From positions 806,001-870,000 of the forward strand of contig NZ_CP012357.1 of NCBI RefSeq assembly GCF_001267155.1: a stretch of 64,000 bases of DNA, read 5' to 3'. The DNA is from Spiroplasma litorale (GTDB taxonomy: Bacteria; Bacillota_I; Bacilli_A; Mycoplasmatales; Mycoplasmataceae). The position numbers were made by a program, and so were the translations under genes. Below are positions 1 through 8,747 of this stretch, piece by piece. Position 1 is the first letter of the stretch. Each line of letters opens with the position of its first letter. The notes under the pieces were generated by a model, which was not told the DNA's origin, made no database searches, and saw nothing but the letters and a program-made list of their open reading frames with translations.

Positions 1-520
1 TTACTTCTAAATTAAAATTGTTTTCTATAATTTTAATTTTTTTGCTTTTACACAAAAAGATAAAAGATAAAAATAGAGAAAATATTACTAAGTTTAATAT
101 TAAAAACACAGACAGCAATAGTAAAAAAGAAACAAATAAATCATAATTATCGTTACAATCATAAAGACTAAAAAACTCACAAATTTTTAATGAAACTATT
201 GGAGTCATAATAAAAATATAGTTTTTTAATAATTTTATGTTTTTTTCTAATAAAAATTATAACAAATGATCATTATATAGGCTAGTTTTATATTCGTTTA
301 TTATTTTTACTAATAATGAAAATTTTCACATTAAGAAAGAAGAAAATAATATAATACAGGTTATAAAAATAAAGTTGTTAAAGTGCTGTATTATTTTTAT
401 ATTTTTAAATAATTCTATATTGAATTCAAAAATCGTATTTAAAAAATATATTGATGCTAAAAACAACAATATATTTAATATAACTTTCTTTCCTTTTTTT
501 TATTTTTTCATTTTAATCAT
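1..520 (-). pseudogene. Decayed multi-spanning membrane protein gene, runs off the left edge
   Basis: One reading frame runs from an ATG at 520 to the window edge and is broken only by two TAA codons, at 500-502 and 257-259. TAA is never sense here, so these are true stops. Read through, the frame gives a basic start (MIKMKK, stop, KKGKK) followed by hydrophobic stretches typical of transmembrane helices: residues about 12-27, about 45-60, and two more in the part after the second stop. Phase is kept across both stops, which points to two nonsense mutations in a former membrane-protein gene rather than to chance. The part after the second stop has its own ATG near 212 and could still be made as a short protein. 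Family not recognised. Confidence 0.5.
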
Positions 521-634
521 TATATAACTTTATAAATATAAGTCAATTATTAGTGTACTTTAAAAATACCATTATATATGGATTAAAATAGAATTTAATT
601 ATTTATTTTATTTTAGTATTATAAAAAAATTTAA

Positions 635-1936
635 TTAAAAAATTAGTCCTTCAATGTATTCTCTAATATTATGAAGTGCATTATTTTGCATTTTTTCACG
701 TGCAATTCTTATATCATCTACACGTTTTAAAATACTTGATTCATTTTCCTTTATTCTTTCAAAACTATCTTCAAATATTTTTAGTAATTTTGGTAAATGT
801 ATTTCTTTTCAATTATTAAACTCTTTAATTTTTTCATCATAGTTTGTGATTAACTTTTGAGATTCATATTTATTTTCTATTTTTATAATACTTCTAATTA
901 TTTGACCTATAAAGACAAAGTTATCAGGATCACTAAGGTAAATATTAGGATTTAAATCTGATTTTTTAAATGGAATACCTGGGTATTTTTTATTGAAGGA
1001 TGTGGCGACTATAATTCCATATTTTGAACCTTGTTTTGCCATGTCTTCAATAAGTTTTTTTTCTCACACATTACTTCACTCTGCATTTTTAACTTCATAA
1101 ACAATTTTACCTATTAGTTTTGAGTCTAAAATTACTTCTTGTAAATAATCAGCTTTTTTATCTTGAGAAGTTATTTTTGTAACTCTATCTTCTTCAAAAA
1201 CCTTAAGCAATTCGCCATGAACGTCGTGCTCAAAATTTTCTCCTTTTGTTTTATTTTGTATAACTTTATTTGTTGCATTTGCTATTTCTAATTGCAATAT
1301 TTTATCATTATATGTTTTAATTTCATATTCATACTTATTCTCAATTTCTTTTTGTTTTTGAAGAAACTCGGCTTGTTTTTCCGCTAAAATTTTTTCAAGT
1401 TTAATATTGCTATTTGTCAGTTCTATATTTTGGTCATTTATTATTTTATTTAGTTTTTCAAGCTCTATTTGTTTAGTTTTATTAAATAATGCTTCTTTTT
1501 CAAGAATAGTGTTTTCAAGAGTACTTTTGTTATTTTCTACTAAAATATTTAATTTAGAAATTGTATCTTTTAATTGATCAATTTCTTTTTGTTTGTTACT
1601 ATTAATTTCAATTTCTTTTTTTGACAATAATACTTCGAAATTTGATTTTGCATTATTTAGTTCTATTTCTTGATTTTTAATTAATAAATTTAGTTTATCA
1701 ATTTCTTTTTGTTTTTCTTTATTAAATTCATTTTCTTTTAAAGCAAGTTGTTTGTCAATTTCAATTTTTTGACTATCTTTAAATTCTTCAGTTAATTGTT
1801 TTTTGATACTCTTTATATATTCTTCTCTGTGGTTATCAAATATTGTTTTTAAATTTGCTAAAATTTTTTCATTTTTATCAAAATCTTCTTCTGTAATTTT
1901 ATGCCCACAGTTAGGGCAATTAAAAAATAAATTCAT
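635..1936 (-). CDS. DUF2130 family coiled-coil protein with nuclease-like C-terminus
   Basis: The 433-aa protein starts with a single CPNC knuckle (C7, C10). A long charged coiled coil follows (about 25-225, repeated KEIDKLN-type heptads), then the DUF2130 core with GENFE at 232-236 and a YEVKN strand near 280-284. That pattern resembles a PD-(D/E)XK fold, so a DNA-related role is plausible, but the family has no firm function. Two UGA Trp codons sit just after the YEVKN motif. The start is fixed by a perfect AGGAGG about 8 bases upstream. The gene stands alone behind a structured leader (see 1989-2078). DUF2130 genes are often found in mobile or phage-like settings, which fits the accessory surroundings. 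Confidence 0.85.
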
Positions 1937-1988
1937 TAGTTTTCCCTCCTAAATCAAAAATAATAAATTTGATTTATTTATTAGTTTT

Positions 1989-2078
1989 TTAGTGATTAGA
2001 ACCTACAAGTAAGTCTTCAAAAGAAAGTGAGATATTCTTCCAAAAATCTTTGAATAGATTTTAATCACTATCATTATA
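1989..2078 (-). promoter_or_regulatory. Promoter and structured 5' leader of the DUF2130 gene
   Basis: On the minus strand a TATAAT box lies at 2073-2078. The predicted transcript then begins almost at once with TAGTGATTA (2069-2061), which pairs perfectly with TAATCACTA (1997-1989), closing a domain of about 63 bases. Inside there is at least one further hairpin (AAATC/GATTT). The closed domain ends about 40 bases before the AGGAGG. The closing helix is followed by A-rich, not U-rich, RNA, so this is not a terminator. It looks like a leader RNA element. I could not match it to a riboswitch class I know. Confidence 0.4.
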
Positions 2079-2149
2079 ACTCTACATAAAAAAAATAATT
2101 ATTATTTTTTTCCAAGTTTATTGATTTAAATAAACTTTTATAAGAAAAA

Positions 2150-2167
2150 AACCACATTAATGTGGTT
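2150..2167. terminator. Perfect palindrome, possible terminator
   Basis: AACCACATTAATGTGGTT is an 18-base perfect palindrome, preceded by an A-run and followed by an AT-rich tract. The minus strand reads into a run of T after the stem, so it could stop transcription in either direction. Confidence 0.45.
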
Positions 2168-2279
2168 ATTATAATTTTTAAAATGTATTTTTATTTAAAA
2201 AAATTAGTTTAATTGTATATATTAAATTGTTTGTTTAAAATATTTCATATATTATCACTTATATTTTAAACGTAATTAA

Positions 2280-2309
2280 AAAATACAACAGTTATTATTG
2301 TTGTATTTT
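2280..2309 (-). terminator. Rho-independent terminator of lipoprotein A
   Basis: The arms AAAATACAACA and TGTTGTATTTT enclose an 8-base loop, 28 bases past the stop codon. The paralogous gene at 6198-8588 has the same hairpin with small changes (6143-6172), so the duplication included the terminator. Confidence 0.75.
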
Positions 2310-2336
2310 AAATTATTGTGTAATTTTAATTAAATA

Positions 2337-4712
2337 TTAATATATGTTAAAGAATTCATCTCCATTTTCATTATAACAATTAATTCCTGTTATTACTCAA
2401 TATGGACTTTCTGTATTTTCAGAAATATTTTCTCAAACTACTTTATATTTATTTTTAACATCAGTATAGTCTTGATAGTTACCTAAACCATCATAACTCA
2501 TTAAATCATCATCACTTAATTTTAGTTGACTTTGTCCAAGAACTTTTCCTGAATTATCAATTTTTTCATTATCTAGTTTTGATTCAAATTCTGAAATATG
2601 TTTTTTTTGGTACTCAATCTTTGTTTGATATGGATTGAATTTATCTGGAACATTAACTTTAGTAGTTTGTTTAGAAGCGCTAGAAGTAGAATCTCCTTTA
2701 CCAGTATATGATAATGTAAATTCCATTTTTCCATTTACTTGCGTGTTATGGTTTGTATCTATATTAACATTTGAAATATTTCAATATTTGTTTTCAGTTA
2801 AATATTGGAATATATTTTCATGTGGTGTTTTCATAGAATCTGATAAATAATTTCTAAACCCTTCAACTAATGATCTAAATTCTTTTTGACCTTTTACATT
2901 AGAATCTGTAAATCCTTTAAATAGTTTATATAAAATTGAATTTTCTTCAAATTTTGAATTGTTATATCCTAATTTTGAAGTAATTTCTGATCTTTCAGAT
3001 ATACTTAAATCAGCTATATTATTATAGTTTTCATATTTTTTTATTAATTCATCAGATATATTTCTATAATCTTCATTTGCAAACATTTCATAAATATTTG
3101 AACCTAATTTTAATAAGTTTAAACCCCCTGAATAATTATCAGAAGTAACAACATCATTTCAAACATCCTCTGACATATATTTAATTAATAAACTATAAGT
3201 GCTTTTAAATACACTTTTATCATTAACAAATAAATCTTCTGTAAATGATTTTTTTTCTTCATTGCTTTGATTTGAAACGTTTTCTAATATACTATTTATT
3301 ATATTGAATATGTCTTTAGCATTTGTTCCTGGGTTTTTTATATCTCTTTCTTGTTTTTTATATAAAGCTTCAATTCCCAATTCTTCAACATTAACAGATG
3401 GAATTATACCATCTTTAATAGGTACAATTGCTTTATCTAAACCATTGATTTTTTCTTTAATATCATTTGTTAAAATTGAACTATGTTTATTAAATACGTC
3501 TTCATCTTTTTTTAAGGATTCTAATCCTTCTCAAATTTTTGTGATTAATGAAAAACCTAAAGCTTGTGTTAATTGATATGTGTCCATATTAAAAAAATTA
3601 AAAGATTTTTTTGAATGAATCATTGGTAATAAAATGTTGCTAAATTCAGTCAATAATGTTGCTCCATTTGATGTTTCTGAAAAGTTATCAAACATTGATG
3701 CAATAGATGAAATATAGGCATCGGCCTTATTATCCCCAGCAATTCTCATTACAAGACCACCTGTTGAATTAAATTCTTTTCTTTTTTTAGAATCATTAGT
3801 AAAAATTGATGATGAACTGTCGTTAACTATTTCTAAATCATCATCACTTCTTTTACTTCAAGACATATAGTCTAAATTTTTCATTTTTTCTGCAATATCA
3901 TAACCTTCATAATAAGCACTTTTCTTTGCTTTTTGCATTAAAAGTAAAGAATTATAATATAGATATCCTGATCCATTTGTTCCACCAGTTGTAGGACTTG
4001 GTTTATTTACTTCATTTGATTTACCATTTGTATCACTTGGGTTAGCTCCATCAAAACCATTTGCTAATAAATAGTTTGATAATGCCCCAGTATCTTGGAT
4101 TGCTCAAGATAGGTTTTTTCTACTTTCAATATTTGACAAATCAATGTTATTTCCTAATCCGGCTGCAAATCCCATTGCGTTATCACCACTTGTTTTATTA
4201 AAACCTTGATTACCATCTTTTGAAAATGTGTCATTAAAATAATATGATGTTGAATTTTCATTAGCAGAGTCACCATTTATCATATTCTTGTAAAAATCAT
4301 TGTTATACATTCCCATAACATAACTTGCAGCCATTGTTGCATTTTTACCAGTATTAATTTTTTCAATGTTTGGTGCTAAATAATTTTTATATTTATTTAT
4401 ATCTGTAGACATATTAATATTTTCATCATTATATTTATATGTCATTGGTAATTTTAAAGATAAGGCTTCAGGTGATAAAAATAATGATAGTATTTCGTTA
4501 ACATTGTAATTTAAGTTTTCATGTCTACCACCAATAATTAATTTAGACAACATACTTGCACCCTCAATCATATCTTTTTGAGTTGGTGTTAATGAAGATG
4601 ACCAATCACCTTCTTCTTTAGTATTATTATTTTCATTTCCACAAGAAACAACATATAATAATGGACTACTTGATAGTAATAAACTTCCTAACAAATTAAT
4701 TAATTTTTTCAT
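2337..4712 (-). CDS. Large paralogous surface lipoprotein A (MOLPALP-like)
   Basis: The 791-aa protein has a lipoprotein signal: MKK, a hydrophobic core, then VVSC with the lipobox Cys near residue 24. After it come a short Asn/Glu linker and a conserved body beginning with SPLTPTQ-like/TPTQKDMIEGASMLSKL. The frame is continuous over five UGA-separated segments with no TAA or TAG. It should be anchored outside the membrane. It is a close, collinear paralogue of the gene at 6198-8588: the last 97 shared residues before the final Trp segment differ at 13 positions with no gap. Length and layout resemble the mollicute paralogous lipoprotein (MOLPALP) group; that assignment is by impression. The ribosome site AAGGGGAAA lies 5 bases before the ATG. 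Confidence 0.85.
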
Positions 4713-4728
4713 AATTTCCCCTTATAAA

Positions 4729-4750
4729 ATTAGTAAAATGTTTTACTAAT
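4729..4750 (-). promoter_or_regulatory. Inverted repeat in the leader of lipoprotein A
   Basis: ATTAGTAAAA and TTTTACTAAT are 10-base arms around a 2-base loop, ending a few bases before the AAGGGGAAA ribosome site. The same element, slightly altered, precedes the paralogue (8606-8627). It may be an operator or an RNA hairpin controlling translation. Confidence 0.5.
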
Positions 4751-5005
4751 AGATTAATTATATAATTTAAAGTTATAAAATAAATTTCAGAATTATAAAA
4801 ATGTTTTTAAAAAATTTATGATATTCATTTTTAAAGAGTTTTATTTTATAACTATTTTTTTCAACCTTTAATTTTAGATTTGTTTAGTTTCTAACTTAAG
4901 TTCTTAAAATAATTAATCATAATTATGAAGTTTCTTAATATTTTTTATGTGTATAAGTGAATCCTAAAAAAATATTTATAAAGTACTTTAGTTAGTGCCT
5001 TTTTT
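4751..5005. other. Intergenic stretch without an intact gene
   Basis: A TATAAT-like box on the minus strand near 4760-4767 could start the lipoprotein A transcript. The part next to 5006 (about 4965-5005) still resembles the first codons of the IS orfA but is full of stops. Nothing else is recognisable. Confidence 0.4.
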
Positions 5006-5084
5006 CACAAAAAACCTCTTTGCTTATAATTTTATGATCTTATTTAGATTAATTTTTAAATTATGTCTAGAAAAAGTGGTTGTA
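4965..5084. mobile_element. Solo end of the IS3-family element (relic)
   Basis: Bases 5006-5084 align along their whole length with the right end of the intact IS at 14331-14406. They share the A-run, CCTCTTT, CTTATAATTTTAT, ATCTTATTTAGATTAAT and TTATGTCT, with a few substitutions and one-base gaps, including in the terminal GGTTACA. Further left, a GTGAAAAAAGGCACTAA start on the minus strand corresponds to the orfA start but hits TAA after six codons. The rest of the element is gone. Confidence 0.75.
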
Positions 5085-5093
5085 TTAAAATAA

Positions 5094-5537
5094 CTATATT
5101 TTTTTGCTAATTTCATCAATTTTTAAACCGAAAATACTATCACTAAATTCATCAAATTCTATATAACTAGCAATTATAAAAAACTTATTATCAAGTTGAT
5201 TGAAGTTATCTAAATGAATTTTATTAATTTTATATGTTCTTACTAAATTGTCCTTAATCCTTGATCACAAACGATTTGTTCTATTAACTTTATAAAAGTT
5301 ATTGTTTTTTTCTAAAAATCGATATTCGTAATCGTCATCTGTATAAAACTTAAACACAAATCAATTTGTTTTAGTTTTTATAACTAAATCTGAATGTAAG
5401 TGTGTTTTTAAATTATTTTTATTGTAAAAATAGTCTATTTCTTTATAATTTGATTCAAACAAAAATTCTACATCTTCATATTTGTTAGTAATGTAGTTTT
5501 TTATTAAATTTGTTCATTGTTTTTTTAGACTTTCCAT
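5094..5537 (-). CDS. Hypothetical soluble protein, 147 aa
   Basis: Reading UGA as Trp gives an open frame of 148 codons from ATG 5537 to TAG 5094 (MESLKKQWTNLIKNYI...). The protein has no membrane segment or signal peptide and is rich in aromatic and charged residues (FKFYTDDDYEYRF). AAGGTTGG precedes the start. It sits between an IS relic and a small membrane-protein gene, inside the interval separating the two paralogous lipoproteins. Family not recognised. Confidence 0.65.
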
Positions 5538-5645
5538 AAACACCAACCTTAATAAAAAATACAATGTTTATAATTAAATTCTAAATATATTATATATTTT
5601 TATGGTTGGAAATATAAGTCTAGACTGTGCAAATATAGTTTAATA

Positions 5646-6077
5646 TTAATTTTTAGGTATAAAGTTACCTTTTGTAAAAGGACTAATATTATCTTTTTTT
5701 TCTTTTGGAACTATTTTAACTGGACCTCCACATAAAATTAAAACACCACCAATTAGTCCTCCACTAATTATTGCCACAACACCAGCTCATTTTAATACTT
5801 TAAAGTGGTCAGAAAGAACAAGCGATGAGAGAATTATATTGGGAAAACTTAATATCAAAATAATTAAAAAGAATATATTAGTTAAATTTTGAAAAGAAAT
5901 ACTTGAATTTAATTCCATCAACTTGTATTTATCATTTTTATATTTATCTATTAGACTTTCCAAATAATCCATATATATAAATCCATAAAAGAGATATGAT
6001 ACACAAAAAAATACTGCAAATGAAGTTAATACAATTGTAACTATGCATCCTGTTTTAGAAATTGAATTAAGTTTCAT
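5646..6077 (-). CDS. Small four-helix membrane protein, paralogue 1
   Basis: The 143-aa protein (MKLNSISKTGCIVTIVLTSF...) has about four hydrophobic helices: residues 10-32, 62-80, 82-97 and, after a UGA Trp, 98-115 with a GGLIGGVLILCGG turn. It ends in a charged, Lys-rich tail. A paralogue at 14451-14864 has the same layout, including the GGVLxLCG motif. Both lie just beyond an end of the same IS (relic at 5006-5084, intact end at 14406). Function unknown. Confidence 0.75.
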
Positions 6078-6142
6078 ACTTTCTCCTTAATTTTTATATG
6101 ATTATTATAATTAATATTACCTATTTTTTAAAGTTAAAATAA

Positions 6143-6172
6143 AAAATACAACAATTATTATTGCTGTATTTT
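6143..6172 (-). terminator. Terminator of lipoprotein B
   Basis: AAAATACAACA and TGCTGTATTTT form a hairpin nearly identical to that at 2280-2309. It lies 26 bases past the stop of the paralogous gene. Confidence 0.7.
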
Positions 6173-6197
6173 AAATATAAAATAAGTTATATAAATA

Positions 6198-8588
6198 TTA
6201 ATATATATTAAAGAATTCTTCTCCTTTTTCGTTATAACAATTAATTCCTGTTATTACTCAATATGGACTTTCTGTATTTTCAGAAATATTTTCTCAGACT
6301 ACTTTATATTTATTATTAACATCAGTGTAGTCTTGATAGTTACCTAAACCATCATAACTCAATAAATTATCATTAGTTAATTTTAATTGACTTTGTCCAA
6401 GAACTTTTCCTGAGTTTTTTATTTTTTCATTATCTAATTTTGATTTAATTTGTGAAATATGTTCTTCTTGATAATCAAGTTTTGTTTGATATGGGTTGAA
6501 TTTATCTGGAACATTAACTTTAGTAGTTTGTTTAGAAGCGCTAGAAGTAGAATCTCCTTTACCAGTATATGATAATGTAAATTCCATTTTTCCATTTACT
6601 TGTGTATTATGAGTTGTATCAATTTTAACATCTGAAACATCTCAGTATTTTTTGTTTACTAAATATTGGAAAACATTTTCATGAGAAAGTTGCATATCTT
6701 CTGATAGATAATTTCTAAAGCCTTCAATTAATGATCTAAATTGTTTTTGACCAACAACATTTTCATCTGTAAATCCTTTAAATAATTTATATAAAATTGA
6801 ATTTTCTTCATATTTTGAGTTACTATATCCAAGTTTTTTTGTGAACTCAGATCTTTCACTTGTAGTTAATTGTGATAAATTTGTATAATCTTTGTATTTC
6901 TCCATTAATTCATCAGTTATATTTCTATAATCTTCATTTGCAAACATTTCATAAATATTTGAACCTAATTTTAATAAGTTTAAACCACCTGAGTAATTAT
7001 CTGAATTTACAGCATTATTTCAAACTTCTTCAGACATATATTTTATTAACATACTATAAGCTTTTTTGAAAACACTTTTGCTGCTTGTAAACAAGTCTTC
7101 TGTAAATGATTTTCTTTCTTGATCATTTTGTTTTGAAGCATTTTCACAAATACTGTTGATAATTTCGAAAATATCTTTAGCATTTGTTCCTGGGTTTTTT
7201 TTATCTCTTTCTTGTTTTTTATATAAAGATTCAATTCCTAATTCTTCAACATTAACATATGGAAACGAACTACCTTTAATTGGTACAATTGCTTTATCTA
7301 AACCATTGATTTTTTCTTTAATATCATTTGTTAAAATTGTACTGTGTTTAGTAAATACATCTTCATCTTTTTTTAAAGATTCTAATCCTTCTCATATTTT
7401 TGTAATTAATGAGAAACCAAGTCCTTGAGTCAATGGATAAGTTTCGAATAATCCTGGTTGTTTTTTAGTATGAATTATTGGTAATAAAATATTACTGAAT
7501 TCTGATAATAATGAAGCTCCATTTGATGTTTCTGAGAAGTTATCAAACATTGAAGCAATTGATGAGATATAAGCATTAGCTTTATTATCTCCAGATGTTC
7601 TAAGAATCATACCACCAGTTGAGTTAAATTCTTTCATTTTTTCTTTATTACTTGTGTAAATTGAAGAAGAATATTTTCTTGTGATTACTTCATCAGGTCT
7701 ATCTGTATATGACATGTAGTCAACATCTTTCATTTTATTTTTAATATCAAATCCTGGATAATATGCACTTTTTTTTGCTTTTTGCATTAATAATAATGAG
7801 TTATAGTATAAATAACCTGATCCATTTGTTCCACCTGTTGAAGCACTTGGTTTTGATACCTCTCCTGATTGACCATTTGTATCACTTGGATTAGCTCCAT
7901 CAAAACCATTTGCTAATAAATAGTTTGATAATGCTCCAGTATCTTGGATTGCTCAAGATAAGTTCTTTCTACTTTCAACATTTGATAGATCGATATTGTT
8001 TCCTAATCCAGCTGCAAATCCCATTGCATTATCACTACCCGGTTTATTGAAACCTTGATTACCTTCTTTAGAAAAAGTGTCATTAAAATAGTATGACATA
8101 GAATTTTCGTTAGATGCATCACCATTTATAATATTTTTATAAAAATCATTTTCATACATTCCCATAACATAACTTGCAGCCATTGTTGCATTTTTACCAT
8201 TGTTCATTTTTTCAATGTTTGGTGCTAAATAATTTTTATATTTATTTAAATCCGTAGATAAATTAATATTTTCGTTGTTATATTTATATGTCATTGGTAA
8301 TTTTAATGACAAAGGTTCTGGTGATAAAAATAGTGAAAGTATTTCGTTAACATTATAATTTAAGTTCTCATGTCTACCACCAATAATTAATTTAGATAGC
8401 ATACTTGCCCCATCTATCATATCTTGTTGAGTTGGTGTTAGTGGAGATGACGGATTACTTCCATTATTACCTCCATTATTGTTATTATCATCAGTGTCCT
8501 TTTTGCTACCATTACCACATGAAACTACATATGCTAATGGAGTACTTGCTAGCAATAAACTCCCTAACAAATTAATTAATTTTTTCAT
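6198..8588 (-). CDS. Large paralogous surface lipoprotein B (MOLPALP-like)
   Basis: The 796-aa lipoprotein is collinear with lipoprotein A (2337-4712). Its signal peptide is MKKLINLLGSLL...VVSC, with the lipidated Cys near residue 24. It is followed by an Asn/Gly/Ser-rich linker longer than in A, then the shared TPTQ-DMI-GASMLSKL body. The frame is open throughout with UGA as Trp. The N-terminal 200 residues are almost identical to A, while the middle (after SWAIQDTGALSN) shows more substitutions. Same promoter-proximal hairpin, ribosome site and terminator as A, so the whole transcription unit was duplicated. Likely a surface antigen; ligand unknown. Confidence 0.85.
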
Positions 8589-8605
8589 AATTTCCCCTTA
8601 TAAAA

Positions 8606-8627
8606 TTAGTAAAATTTTTTTTACTAA
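8606..8627 (-). promoter_or_regulatory. Inverted repeat in the leader of lipoprotein B
   Basis: TTAGTAAAA and TTTTACTAA arms with a 4-base T loop sit just upstream of the AAGGGGAAA ribosome site, matching the element at 4729-4750. Confidence 0.5.
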
Positions 8628-8712
8628 CAAATCTATTATACATTTTTCAAATCGAAAATTATTTTATAAATAATAAAATTTTTTAGAAATTATTAGATTA
8701 GTTAGTATTAAA

Positions 8713-8740
8713 AAAATCTCTTTAAGTTAAAAGAGATTTT
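8713..8740 (-). terminator. Terminator of the FtsX-type permease gene
   Basis: AAAATCTCTTT and AAAGAGATTTT form an 11-bp stem, flanked by A/T runs. It lies immediately after the stop codon at 8748. Confidence 0.75.
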
Positions 8741-8747
8741 AAAATTA

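Larger units (their letters stand above)
2079..2336. other. Intergenic stretch with no gene
   Basis: This AT-rich spacer between the downstream end of lipoprotein A and the DUF2130 leader contains the two hairpins listed separately (2150-2167 and 2280-2309). I see no open frame with a start and ribosome site. Confidence 0.6.

Noticed and set aside
1989-2069. Purine, preQ1 or SRP RNA in the DUF2130 leader
   Set aside because: None of the invariant loops of these RNAs could be found, so only an unclassified leader is claimed.
7046-7234. 62-codon open frame on the minus strand inside lipoprotein B
   Set aside because: The real frame of lipoprotein B is open through this stretch with UGA as Trp; the short frame is out of phase and has no paralogous counterpart.
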